A stretch of 64,000 nucleotides of DNA from Taiwanofungus camphoratus. Taxonomy: Eukaryota > Basidiomycota > Agaricomycetes > Polyporales > Taiwanofungaceae. Made by a program: the position numbers and the translations under genes. Positions 22,112-34,000 of the stretch are shown one piece after another. The stretch's first letter is position 1, and each line of letters opens with the position of its first letter. The notes below the pieces were generated by a model that saw nothing but the letters and a program-made list of their open reading frames with translations, was not told the DNA's origin and did no database searches. The stretch lies in NCBI GenBank assembly GCA_003999685.1, contig CP021227.1, positions 1,116,001 through 1,180,000 of the forward strand. The letters run 5' to 3'.

Positions 22112-23630
22112 ATGCATCTTGTGGACACCCGAGCTTTGGATTCCGTGTCCGACGCCGTTGATGAAGGTAAGCAGAGATCCGTCTACCCGAGTGACACGCA
22201 GATCAGAGGCCTTCGGGTACCGACTAATGCTCTATTACTCGACAGTGAACAAGCTGAAAGGCATGGGTGCGGACAAGGCATGGGACTCTTCGTCCGAGTT
22301 CGATGCCCAAAAGGACAAAGACACCTTCCGCCAGTACGCCGACGCGTGCAAGCGCGTGAAGAATTTCTATCGCGAGCAGCACGGTGCATATCCCTATCTT
22401 TTATCCCTACCCCCGTGTCTCTTGGGAAGGAACGGAGCTAACGATCATCGCGCCTGAATCCGGAACAGAGAAGCAGACGGTCGAGTTCAACCTACGGGTC
22501 CGCGAGAACTTCAAGAAGACCGTCCGCGCGAGGATGGGTGGGTGTGCATTGTGCCTCCGTCGTCTTTCGCATGCTGATAGACTTCTCTTCCGTCCTGCTT
22601 CCGTCTCATCTCCGTTGCCCACAACGGATTTTAGGCATCTGGGAGGCGATGGAGAAGCTCGACACCCTTGTGGACGACTCGGATCCTGATGTGAGTCTGA
22701 TCTGCGGGATGTCTGCCACGTCAGCTGACTTGGGTTCACAACTGCTAGACCAGCCTCACGCAGATCGAACATCTGCTGCAGACTGCCGAGGCAATCCGAA
22801 GAGATGGAAAGCCAGAGTGGATGCAGGTAGGACTTTGCTCAGATGCCTATATGTCCTCACAGCAACTTAATGGGCTTTACGCTTATCGATTAGGCGGCAG
22901 GTCTCGTGCACGACCTCGGAAAGCTGCTATATCTCTTCGGATCCGAGTACGTCGCCCGAGCAGCCATCCGTCTCGAAGTATACTGACCAGTTCTTTCTTT
23001 CCAGAGGTCAATGGGATGTGGTAGGGGTGCGCTACCTTGGATTGCTACCTCGTAGTCTTCGTCGCTGATTCTTTCTGTGCAGGACACCTTTGTTGTGGGC
23101 TGCAAGTTCTCCGACAAGATCATCTATCCGGAGACCTTCGTCGGGAACCCGGACGCGCACGACCCCGTGTATTCCACCGAGTACGGTGTATACGCTCCGC
23201 ACTGCGGACTGGAGAACGTCATGCTTTCCTGGGGCCACGACGAGGTAATTTTAGTCATTCCATACACAGTTCAAGAAGCATATACTCATTTGTGGCTGTT
23301 GTGCAGTATCTGTACCATGTCCTAAAGAATCAAAGCAGCCTCCCCGAGGACGCGCTCTACATGATCCGGTACCACAGCTTTTATCCGTACGTCTTTCCCG
23401 CTCCCCTCTTCGCCCGGACGCATGCTCATTATCTGATATACAGATGGCACCGCGAAGGCGCGTACGCGCACCTCACGAACGAGGCGGACGAGCGCGCGCT
23501 CGCTGCCGTGCGCGCGTTCAACCCGTACGACTTGTACAGCAAGAGCGACGACCTGGTCGACCCCGCGAAGCTGAAGCCGTACTACGAGGGCCTGATCGCG
23601 AAGTTCTTCCCCGAGGTAATTGAGTGGTGA
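22112..23630 (+). CDS. MIOX: myo-Inositol oxygenase (MIOX)
   Basis: This non-heme di-iron enzyme cleaves myo-inositol with O2 to D-glucuronate, the entry step of inositol catabolism. The ten exons are 22112-22166, 22246-22383, 22469-22537, 22635-22690, 22749-22826, 22894-22946, 23005-23026, 23083-23244, 23307-23386 and 23444-23630. They encode 299 residues, the usual family size. The HD-domain iron ligands are all visible: H114 (TQIEHLLQTAE), H138-D139 (GLVHDLGK), H209 (SWGHDEYLYH), H234 (IRYHSFYPWH) and D267 (FNPYDLYSK). Their spacing follows the animal enzyme closely. Other family segments are AWDSSSEFDAQK, VKNFYREQHEKQTVEF, MEKLDTLVDDSDPDTSLTQI and YGVYAPHCGL. Exon 7 is a 22-nt micro-exon (GQWDVVG). 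There are nine introns of 56-97 nt. The protein is probably cytosolic. Confidence 0.96.
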
Positions 23631-24242
23631 TCGACGAGCGACGAGCGTCGGATGTGGTTTTCTGCTTGTGCTGGAGCTGGTGGCGTGTTGCTCGACGCGG
23701 AAATGTGGAGGATCTTGCGTATCGGAGAATAAAGTAGCACGGAACGTTGATGGTTGACCGTAACATGTCTTGTTGTAAATTATTGCATGCCTTTTTGTGT
23801 ATCATACCTGAGTTGCTTTCAGAGCTCTACTTTACTTTGTCTTTTTCATCTACAGATATTGATACTCTACTCCGCGCCTGATTATTGCCTTGGATGCTCC
23901 GTCCTCACACCGGATGTCAGAACAACAATTACAGTAATGATGGTTAGTCTTATGTCGAGCAATTTGTCTGGCGAACCGTCCTACTCAGTTGCCATTTCTG
24001 GCGACTGGTGCATACGAGCGCGTCTTGTGCGTGACTCGTCCTGACTGTCTGCCAGAAAATTGTAATCGATAGGGCAATTGCTCAAGGAAGGTTCTGCTAT
24101 ATTATCGTGACTGTGGCGAGGCGTAACTGTGGCTCTTCCTCTCGCTCGTAGACTCCGACCTCTTCCCCTCCTCTTTTGCCGACCCTTCCCCCCTGCTCGG
24201 ACATCCTCTGCGATATCCTGGAAAACACACCGCCTCCGAACC
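23631..24242. other. Intergenic region between MIOX and ArgRS
   Basis: It holds the MIOX 3' region and the ArgRS promoter. There are no other coding features. The 100 nt before the ArgRS start are pyrimidine-rich (ctcttcctctcgctcg, ccttcccccctgctcgg), as usual for highly expressed fungal genes. Confidence 0.5.
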
Positions 24243-26504
24243 ATGGCTGCCGCCGCAACATCGTCGGCATCGTCTTCAGTTTCACCGTTCAGCATGCCTT
24301 CCACTTTGCCGCCGCTCCCCCACGTTCCGGGCACAGATCCTGAGCGCTGCGTCCTTGACGCGTTCCGCACGGCCATTGCGCAGCGGGTCGCGGATGCCCT
24401 CCCCCCTCTGACGGTTGAACAAGTATATACTGGAGTTGATTATGGTAAGAAGGGCGTTGATTTTACGGTCGCGCTCCCACGGTTCCGATTACCGGGGAAG
24501 GTGGACGAGTTGGCGGCGAAAGTGCTGAGCAAGGTGAGTGTTGGGTTCGGCGAGACAGTGTCTTCAAAGGGGACTATGCAGTTCATCGCGGAGAGTGCAG
24601 CAAATTTCGCTTCCAAGCATTTGCTGTTGCATTCTCCGTAATTGCCCTCCTGCAGCCTGGAAGAAGTCTGAGGGGTTTTCCAACAGCAGTGGTTAGGGTT
24701 AGGGTTTATACTACTGGATACCTCTGAGTTTTGTCTCTCTCATCCGCTGACTTGCCCATGTAGTTCAAAGCAGACGAATGGATCGAATCAGTCGTACATG
24801 ATAAAGCTTTCCTTCACTTCACTCTGCGAACGCAGACGCTCGCGCGCCTCGTGCTCGAACAGGTGCACGCACTTACATACTCAACATTATCGGGCCAGCC
24901 CGAGTACGGTACAAATACCTCTGGCGCTGGGAAACGCATCATTATCGAGTACTCCTCGCCTAACATTGCCAAATCGTTCCATGTTGGTCACCTTCGAAGT
25001 ACGATCATTGGCGCCTTCCTTGCGAATCTCTACAAGGCGTGTGGATGGGAAGTCATCTCGATGAACTATCTAGGTGACTGGGGAACACAGGTGTGTGTCA
25101 TATCTCCATGCTCCTACATGTATATGAATGAAGCTACTGAGTCGGCCTCTTTCCTAGTTTGGACTGATCGCAGTCGGTTTCGAGAAGTACGGCTCTCAGG
25201 AGGAGCTCGAAAAAGACCCGATCAAGCATCTGTTTGACGTATATGTCAAAGTGAACGCCGACGCTGAAAAGGACCCGGCGGTCAAGGCGGAGGCGGCGGC
25301 GTTCTTCAAGCGCATGGAGGACGGCGACGAAGATGCGCTCAAGAACTGGCGCGTATGGCGCGAGCTTTCGGTGCGCAAGTACGAGGAGGAGTACGCGCGG
25401 CTAAACGTGCACTTCGACGTGTACACGGGCGAGAGTCTTGTCGGCAAGGAGTGGCAGGACAAGGCACTCGCGCGCCTCGATGAGATGGGGCTCATTGACG
25501 AGCACGAGGGAGCTAAGCTTGTCAATTTGGAAAAATACAAGTTAGGGAAAGCAGTGGTACGTAAAAAGGGTGAGTGCCTTACACTTCTGACCATGATCAT
25601 CTGTCATACAAATCATGCATTTGTCACCGGCAGACGGAACGTCCATCTATCTCACCCGTGACATTGGTGGTGCGATTGAGCGGTACGAGAAGTACAAGTT
25701 CGACAAGATGATCTACGTCGTGTCATCGCAGCAAGATCTACATCTCGCACAGTTCTTCAAGGTGCTTAAGTTGATGGAGTTCCCTTGGGCCGATCGCCTC
25801 GAGCACGTCAACTATGGTCTTGTGCTTGGCATGAGCACTCGCAAGGGAACGGCCGTGTTCCTCAACGAGATTATTCGTGAGGCCGGCTCTGTCATGCACG
25901 AACAGATGCGCAAGAACGAGGAAAAGTACAAAAATGTTGAGGAGCCGGAGACGGTCGCGCAGGAGATTGGCATCACCGGCGTGAAGATTCAGGATATGGC
26001 GGCGAAACGGTACGATTTCATCGGCTGATTCCTACCACATCCGTATCTATATTTACGATTGTTGTGTGCTGCAGAATAAACAATTACACATTCAACTGGG
26101 ACCGCATGCTCTCTTTCGAAGGAGATACAGGTCCATATCTACAATACGCACACGTCCGTATCTCCTCCATCTCGCGGAACAACCCCGAGCTACTCCCACT
26201 TCCGGCGCCCAGCGCGATCAACACCGACCTCCTCACCGAGCAATCCACGCGCGACATTGTGTTCCTGCTCGGCTCATACCCGGACGTGGTTAAGACCGCA
26301 CTGCGCACGCACGAGCCAAGCGGTGTCGTGACGTTCGCATTCCGCCTCAGCCATGCGATCTCGAGCGCATGGGAGTCGGTCATCGTCAAGGGCGAGGCCG
26401 ATGTGGAAAAGGCGCGGGCGCGAATGTGGATGTATTTGTGCGCGCGGGACGTGCTTGGTTCCGCGATACGGCTGTTGAGTCTGAGGCCCCTGGAGCGTAT
26501 GTAG
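24243..26504 (+). CDS. RRS1: Arginyl-tRNA synthetase (class I)
   Basis: This enzyme charges tRNA-Arg with arginine. The five exons, 24243-24533, 24764-25090, 25158-25569, 25634-26009 and 26075-26504, encode 611 residues, close to fungal ArgRS. The class I HIGH-type motif is HVGH (170-173) within [17 protein letters not shown]. The KMSKS-type loop is MSTRKG (410-415). Other hallmarks are [73 protein letters not shown], and the C-terminal anticodon-binding domain ending [10 protein letters not shown]. The first 24 residues are Ala/Ser-rich. With the upstream frame this could hint at a mitochondrial form, but I see no clear presequence. Intron 1 (24534-24763) is 230 nt, remains open in frame for 36 codons, and contains a telomere-like repeat. 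Identity is certain; splice sites are well supported. Confidence 0.97.
24692..24707 (+). repeat. Interstitial telomere-like TTAGGG repeat in ArgRS intron 1
   Basis: The word ggttagggttagggtt contains two full TTAGGG units plus partial units. TTAGGG is the usual telomere repeat of filamentous fungi. It lies inside an intron; its significance is unknown. Confidence 0.7.
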
Positions 26505-26856
26505 GATACAGTGAAGTCCGCTCAATCGAATCTTGTATTTTGTGGCGCACTGTTGCTATATCGATATCACGAGGAAATGGAGGAGGTGGAACGGGTATGA
26601 TGGTGGGAATGCTGACCGCCACTAGTCGTATAAAGGGGTGTGCTGACCGTGTGGCATCGACAGGGCAGCACCTTGAATGTGAACTGCCACTGGTAATAAT
26701 GGAGGATGAATGAGAAAGGTGGCATAAACGATGTGTATTGGAGTAAGCTTTGGACTTGGCATTGTAGTTTCAGCAGTTGATGATTTTGATGAGACCATGA
26801 TTGAGGACACATGTAGTGAATCTGTATCAGAGCCCCCGAGTCAGATGATCCAGTCT
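26505..26856. other. Intergenic: ArgRS 3' end and left flank of the pogo-like remnant
   Basis: No gene is recognised. The left part should be the ArgRS 3' untranslated region. The right part is probably the degraded C-terminal and 3' sequence of the neighbouring transposase relic, since the minus strand stays open for an acidic/serine-rich peptide up to about 26800. Confidence 0.4.
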
Positions 26857-28117
26857 CTAAATCATCCAAATCATTTGAGTCAGAGTTGGGGCTGAAAAGG
26901 CCAGTGAAGGGTGACGTAGGCTCGAAATCATCCAACGAAGGACAATTCCATGACTGAGGAAGAGTCGGGAGAAATGATGAGGAGCTGTCATTGAGGTCGC
27001 TGTGCTTGGAGCGGAGTCGGATTTGGTGAATGTATTGGAGTCTAATGGACAAATTCCACTTCGTCGCCAAGCGTGAAAGATATTTTGCTCAATGAACACA
27101 TTCTCTCGGGTTTCCATGTTGCCGCTGCATCCCTTCACCTGTCCTCTCCGAGTACAATTCACGTCGTTTCGACCACACTTTCTGTGTTGGGCCAAAGGCA
27201 CCCGCGCCGAGAGGTTGCAACTTGTGAGATGTATGTGCGAGCAAGTAGAACAAGTGAACATTATTTGCCCTCGCAAGATTAACCATCTCATCAGTCACAT
27301 GGGAGTTGCGTCCATCATAAATTCATTTTCTGACGTTGCGAGACTGATTTATGAATTGAGTTTGCGTTAATAGACCTCAAGCACCGAGACATACCAGATA
27401 TTAGGTTTGACTGCACGGTTTTCTTGGTCCAGGGTGTTCCCTTTGAATACGAATCCAGGGGGTAGACTCGCTCCGTCAGCAGAAATACATTCGATAATAG
27501 TGGCGAGTTCCAGGCTGCCCCCCTCGATTAGGTATTGCTGTCGGTCATCATGAGAAACGAAAAACTTTCGCCCATCACTAAGCTGGATTCCCTGCCCGTC
27601 CATATTAAAAACACTCTCCCTCCTTCTTGAGGATAGCCTCCAGCTTTTCAAAGTGATCCTTCACAACAAGGTAGTTGAAGGCTTGTACATGTTTCGGATC
27701 CAACCGTGCAGGGCGACACTTTTTAACCTCCGAGTGTCGATTCTTAAACTTGTAGATCCACTTTGGGCCAGGATATTGCCCACACAGGTCATAGATGTAA
27801 GGTCGAATAGTATCCATGCAAATAGGGCGACCGGTCACTCCCAGAAACTTTATCCAATCTACAAGAACTTTTTCTTGTGCATCATTAAGGAGTCTCTGAT
27901 TGTCATGAGCATCCTTCCGAGGCAGAGATTCTCCTTTCCATCGTCGACGCAATGTATGATAGTACTTCTCGATGCTGAACTCTCGAGACGCAGCAAGAAT
28001 GTTTTTTGAGGTTCCAGTGCTGAGAGCCTTGCAGGCATCGGAGATACGCTGTTCAACCTGTTTTGGAGTAAAAGTCTCATGTTGTGAACGAGTGCGGTAT
28101 ACCTTAAAATGGGGCAT
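26857..28117 (-). pseudogene. Decayed pogo/Fot1-type (Tc1-mariner superfamily) transposase
   Basis: The minus strand encodes the parts of a DDE_1 transposase in order but in different frames. From 28117 there is an N-terminal helix-turn-helix region with RWKGESLPRK and HTH_CENPB-like segments (WIKFLGVTGRPI, GPKWIYKFKNRH). Near 27606 the frame shifts to NMDGQGIQLSDGRK, whose Asp stands where the first catalytic D is expected. It continues to ELATIIECISADG and FVFKGNTL, then hits a stop. Further on a DGRNSHVTDEMV segment (the second D region) appears after more stops. The frame then gives SHKLQPLGAGAFGP and, after another shift, AWRRSGICPLDSNTFTKSD near 27000. At least three frame changes and several stops make it non-functional. 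I could not identify terminal inverted repeats or a target duplication. Confidence 0.85.
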
Positions 28118-28977
28118 GGCTTGAACGCTGCAGCGACAAAGTCAAAAAGTCAGTTGAAGGTCGTTGACTGCCGTCCTTTGCCGAATCGGAGTTTATAGGC
28201 GTCATTTCCTTTCTGGCTGAAGTTGTCATGCCCAAGCAATATTCGTTGAATTGTGTGAAACCGCAACAGTTGCTCGTATGAAGAAGTGGAGGGTCTGAAT
28301 GAAAGGTACTTGGCCCCTGAATCACCCAAATTTTGAGGAGGAACGGCGGGCAGGGTCGGAGTGGATCTGCTCATCATGGTTGGGAAATGACCATGTCTGA
28401 ATCTCTGCGACAGCACATTTCCATATTGTGGATTGGCTACATTGTAGTTTTCGTACCAAAACTTGATGAACCTTCAGAATACTATTGTATCTATGTCTCA
28501 ACCAAGTTTTATGAGGTTCCGTGATGTTTGTGGTGCACGGGACAGGATTTCCTGTCCATTTTGCACTTCCCTTGAATCGTAGGTCAAAAACTTCTTATCG
28601 AGGACACCCGGCTCGATTATCAAGACAGAACTTCTTGACACAACACTCGGACTCGCAATAATGTGAATGAACGGAGATAGATAGAATAAGAAAGTAACGC
28701 GATTACAGTCGAGCAATAAGACGTCATAGCTAGTACATAAGACATGTACTGGGTATGCCATCAAATGTAGGGTATGAGCTAAGAGCTACAGCAGACGTCA
28801 AGAAAATGTGTACGGCGAGTTTCGAGGAGTAGTAGCTACAGAGGGTGATGATCAGATCCAGCTATAATGTGATACAAATAACGGCTATAGACATCCTTAA
28901 GGTGGTGAATATTGTATCGGAACGGGGTCGTCAACGTAAAGGTAGTCCTGGTCTAGTCCACCGATGGACTAGACACA
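28118..28977. other. Flank of the transposase relic and 3' region of HMG-box gene 1
   Basis: No gene is recognised. The minus strand at 28150-28416 has short open frames upstream of the transposase start, possibly the element's 5' region. The element boundary is not visible. The right end includes the 3' untranslated region of the HMG-box gene, with a hairpin at 28951-28974. Confidence 0.4.
28951..28974 (-). terminator. Perfect 10-bp hairpin just after the HMG-box gene 1 stop codon
   Basis: Arms gtctagtcca (28951-28960) and tggactagac (28965-28974) are perfect reverse complements around a 4-nt loop. The hairpin starts three bases past the stop codon of the HMG-box gene (28978-28980), inside its 3' untranslated region. 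A role in 3'-end formation or mRNA stability is possible but only inferred. Confidence 0.5.
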
Positions 28978-31015
28978 CTAGAATCCATGAACAGCAGAGT
29001 CGTGGAAACCGTACGTGTCATCCATGCCTTGACTAGCATATGCTTCCGAGAGCATCCCTTGTTCATATTGGGTGAAACTCATCGCGCCCGCATCCACTTG
29101 CATGGCGGGTTCCGTAGATGACGACAGATGCAAACCGAGTGAAGATGCGAGCGCAAAGGTGTGCTCATCGGGCGTAGTCTGTTGGGAGTCGTGCATGGTC
29201 TGCTGTCCCATGTAAGCGTCAGCGTGAGTCTGGTCGTGAACATGCTGTTCTGGAGGCATGTTGATCTCGCCCTGCATTTGCTGTGCCCATCCATCGAATG
29301 TCTGCTGGTGCATGCGCGCATGCTGCGGCTGTGGCGCAACCAGCCCAGCGTCTGAGTGGGTAGACATGGCTGCGCCTGCGTGGGTGGGCAAGGAAACTTC
29401 CGACGGTGCAGGCGACTCGGAGAACGCTGAAGATGGCCCAGACTGCGAGAGCCAGCCGGAACCGAGGTCCAATGGACCCATCTGCATCGGATCAGACTGC
29501 GCAGACGGGTAAGAAGTTGCAGAGAAGGGACTGGGCGCTGACGAAAGGGCTGAAAAGGGACTGAGACCTGCAGAGGTGGCAGAGAGGCCCTGGGGAGGAA
29601 TATTGTCTAATGGGGAGATGCTCAGTGAGAGGTCTTGACGTGCGTATGTATGTGGCGCTTGTTCGAAGTCCGGGAAATTCTATGGCAGCACTTAAGTCAG
29701 CATTGAAGACAGAAACCATAGGCTTATAGAACTTACAAAGTTCTTGAATACTGCGTCCTGTGCAGTGGCAACTGTTGACGAAGGGAAAGTGAACGAGTCC
29801 TGCCCGCCTCCGTTGAGGAAAGTGGGCTCGAATAAGCTCGTGTCTACTTCCGGCAGCGGTGACCAGTCCCGCTGGAGCTGCCACGGCTCGGGATTGCCCA
29901 TATGCCCAATAAACGACACGGGATCTGTCCATGATCGCGAGGGCATCGGCTGGGCGCTGGACGCACGGCGCTGGCCGAGTAGAGCACGATTTGAGCGGGA
30001 AATGTTGCCAACAGGGGATGCTACCCTCGAGCCTCCCGCATGCGTGGGAAGCGGCCCCACGAGGAACGGTAATGTGGGAATCGTTATTGGATTGTATAGC
30101 ATCGTGGGCGGCGGCACGGAAGACGAGCGGCGGTGCGCGTAGAGCGGGATTGGCATGTGAACATGCGACGTTGACGGGAACGCGCCTTCGCCGAACTGGG
30201 GCTCAGGGCTGGCCGTTTCAGTGTGCGCACGCTCCATATCGAGTTGGCGCACAGCGGCAGCGAGCTCGTCGCCTTTCTTGCCCTCGAGGAGGAGTTGTGC
30301 AACCTCCTCGCATCGCCGCTCATCGGGAAGGGCAAAGGGCGTCTTCTCCTTCTTGGCTGCTGCAGCTGCCAGCTTTTTGTTCTTGTTGTGGACCGGCCGG
30401 AATCGGTAGTCGGGATAACGTTCCCTGTGCTCCGCCTTGGCCTTCTTCGCCAGATTCTCCCAGACACGCTTGCTCTCGAGTGGAAGAGCGCGCCAGCAAT
30501 TGCCTGAAGAAGTGATCGCATCAAATCATATAAGACATGAACAGCTGATACAGCACAACTCACCTATTATTTTTGAGAGCGATCCATGATTGGTCTCTAT
30601 CGACCCTGGAACATGCTTTTGGCGCACGAAATCAGCGCGGAAGAGCATGAAGGCATTTGGAGGTCTGGGGATATAGCCTTGGGAGCGGCGCTTGCCTGGC
30701 GGAGCGCGTCTTCGTGACGGCGGGGGAGCGGGCGATTCAGACGGTGGAAACAGCGCATCGGTAGGTGATGAAGGTTCGGAATCGTCAAAGTTGGAGTCAG
30801 GCTCGACATACGTGCCCGGTGTAACGTTGGGTGCAAAAGTAACATTGCGTGGTGATGGTGAATTAATGCCGTACTTTCCTGGCTTAATGGGAGTGAGGCC
30901 TACGACACAAATGTGTTATACGCGTCAGTCGAATCAATATATCTGGTAGTGGTTGAAAGGACGCACCTATGGCCAATGATGATCGTCTGCGGTGAGACAC
31001 GCGCACAGCAGGCAT
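28978..31015 (-). CDS. HMG-box (MATA_HMG-type) transcription factor, copy 1
   Basis: This is a sequence-specific HMG-box factor of the fungal mating/sexual-development type (Ste11/Rox1-like). The four exons, 31015-30967, 30899-30564, 30503-29737 and 29679-28978, encode 617 residues. The HMG box (about 94-168) opens with YIPRPPNAFMLFRADFVRQK and continues IETNHGSLSKIIGNCWRALP, then VWENLAKKAKAEHRERYPDY. An intron (30563-30504) interrupts the box after KIIG. Before the box lies FAPNVTPGTYVEPDS, a segment also found in the second HMG gene of the window. After the box come a Lys/Ala helix (KKLAAAAAKKEK) and a helix CEEVAQLLLEGKKGDEL. A long disordered Ser/Pro/Gln-rich tail with HARMHQQTFDGW follows, likely an activation region. 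No direct target can be inferred. More than 3 kb of gene-free DNA lies upstream, which suggests complex regulation. Confidence 0.9.
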
Positions 31016-34000
31016 CTTATTGTCTATGAATTTATCAGTATGTTCTCTTCCGTGTTCTCCCAGTCGTGACCGCTTCCCAAATGGAGGGAGACAATAAGGG
31101 AACGAGGCTCAAGAAGGACTCTTATTGTTCTCCATGTCTTTATAGCGGGCTCGCCCATCAGAACCTTCCCATCCGCCACGGTACGAGTGCCTCGACCAAT
31201 TTCCTCCAGGAATTTCCTTCGCCTCCCAGCCCCGAGCGCATGCTGTAAAGACCCCAGCCATTCCGTATCACGAGTACTCCGCATTAGGCAACTCTGACCA
31301 CGCGCCCTTGTTCTTTCAGCATCACCTCTTCCCATCCCCCATCATCATCTCTAGCACTGCTCTCTCGCAGTGTCGAGAAATGATACAGGACGACTCTCAT
31401 CTCATCTTTCAAACTCTACAAATTCCGTTCAGCTTTACGCAGCTTCATCTAGCGTCCGCCGCCAGTGTCCACGCTGCTGAGAGCTTCGACCATGCGCTGG
31501 CCGGGGTCACTTCTTCCATCACGAAGAACTTGACCTTTTGCGTCCGCTCCCTTGTTCACGCGAAAGGCAACTAGCTTGTCTCTGCTTATGGCGCTCCTTC
31601 ACGCTATCGTGACCCATGTGCTCGGAATTTCCACCGAGGAGAAAGAAACACATTCACGGATCTTGGCGAGGAATTCTGGGGTGAGTGTGATTATCGGAAC
31701 GAAGAAATGGGCAATCCACCGGAAGTTTATGTTGTGAAAGTCGTCCCACGGCTTCAATCAAAATGAGCAAAGGTCAAGCTGGATCTCTAAAGCCCGTGTG
31801 GTTTTGACTTCAGTCTCCAATATAGCAGCCGAATTTGCCAGTTGGAACTTGGTAGTGGGCCTATCCATGCATGACGAAATACATTGTACTTTATTCTCCG
31901 TGCTGTCTCCAAATGCCTCGACCTTGATATACGCTGCTGTCTTCCCATGCAATGAATTCAGACAGAGGAAGATCACGAACATCTTGACACCGCTGCTTTA
32001 CGTGTTCTCTCCCTCTATCCCGATATCACGTTCAGTCTAAGGTGTCAATCCTAACATTGACTAGAAACTTGAGCCGTTATATGGCCGTCGCTAGGGCACC
32101 AGACTCGGGACCACTCCGAGCCTGTTTTGTAGCCGGAGCTCATCCCTTGTCCGCATATGGCAGGTCTTGTTGAACGGCCCTGCGTCCCCTACGCTCGCTC
32201 ACAACGCCTCAAGTTTACGCGGCTTCTGTGGGTGTGCATTGCTTGTCCCTGAAGCCCCATTGAACGTGCCTCCCGACAGGCGGGCTGCTCATGGACGTGA
32301 AACATGTTTCACGCCGCGGACTTTGTGATGCGACTCGTTGGGTTTTTGTGCGGTTCTTCCGAAGCTTCCTCGTCTTCTGTTGTACTTGCGTTTGCGAATT
32401 TTAGAGGTGGTCAAGCCGAATCAGTGGCGTAATAGCATGATGTCACGGCCAATTCAAAAACGGACCGCTTTTTACCTTATTTTCTTCCCCGTTACAGAAT
32501 GTAGAGAGGCGATACTGCAGTCATTATCACAACTGAAAAACTGCGTGGGACTTACCTCGGCTATGCAAGCCAGTGCGACTCGAAGAACAATGCCATCCAC
32601 TTAACCACGTACGCTCTGCCCTCGGTGCAATTGTCTCGACTCTCGACGTACAGTCTACTGTCATATTTCTTACGAGGCTTAATCCGTTGTACACCTCTAC
32701 CCAGGACTACAACATAAAGTCTCTCCCATTCCTGCTTTAAATTCGATCACGTCCTTCCAGACTCTAGGAACCTTGAGTGACCTTGCAATGATGGGTCGAC
32801 CACAGACATGCAATTTTCAGAACGTTCACGGGTCTGAGCATGATCACTCTCGATGGCATGCGACTTCTCGCACAACCACTTTCTCCATGATCGCCTTCCC
32901 TCTAAGGCTGATGTCATGCTGCTGTCAGCGTCACTGGACCCGTCCTGAAATCCTCTGCTATTCTTGATATCTAACGCCATTACACTGCCTCCTAGAGAGC
33001 GGACAGTTCCTCTAGCTCTGAGCCATGTCAGTCCTCGGGGACTCTGTTCGCCATGGGGCTGAAGCGGTACCGTTTACACTATGGATTACCGAATTTCTCG
33101 CCAATAGCGTTCATCCATTTTCGGCGAGTATTCATGGCTATGCATCTTTGAAATATACTTTAGTTGGGTCAGCTTTTGCTTTCTCTGAGTTGCCACCGTT
33201 TCCGATGGGTGGCCCATGGCTGATCTGGTCAGTGGCTTTTTTCTAATGTTTCGACCGAGGAGAGTTCGATGGTGATGACAGTGCTGACTTTGTTGTTCCT
33301 TCGTCCGGGCGCCGATGATATGATGCATACTCGCACTTCGTTCATCGTTCCTCAGAGAACAACCTCCCAATGGTATTGCAGTACCTACAGAAGTTCCTGG
33401 GCTATGATTTAATTTGGGCCATTCGTGAATTCGTGCCTTTACAATCCTTTGATCCGATCTGACGCCTCTGTCTTTACGGGTCTGGGTCCTTCGTTCAAGA
33501 ATCACTTGAGTATCTCAACTTTCCACAGATGGCTGTGGTCCCGACGACCGCGGACGTTTACCCCGCTCTTCCTGTCAGGGGCCTGGATGTAACCCGGATC
33601 CACTACATACTCTCCTCTATGTGCCAAATTCATAATACGCAGAACTCGATCCAGGGACTGCGTCCGTCCCGCTCCATCGCCTTATGGATCCTGATCCTGA
33701 TATATATCACGCATGGGTGCATCTACATCGTTTTCACCACGGCGTGTTTGCCCTTTACGCGCCGCTCTGAGACTATCAGAAGAGGCGCTGCTTTCCCTCG
33801 GCCATCTTTGTGGCCTCTGTATATTTATCAGATGCATTACGGCGAGCACACCTTCAGTCACCGGTGCAACATAAAGAACTCCAAGGACCTCGGTGACCAC
33901 TTCTTGCATCCACTTAGACTAGGACTGATTGACTCTCGTCCCCAATATGTTGTGCACATGAAGCACCGGATTGTAGATTTTATCTTCGTTCCTCAGTTCC

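Noticed and set aside
26505-28977. Terminal inverted repeats of the pogo-like element
   Set aside because: Words such as gtggcgcactg near 26555 and gtggtgcacggg near 28530 are similar but in the same orientation; no convincing inverted pair was found.
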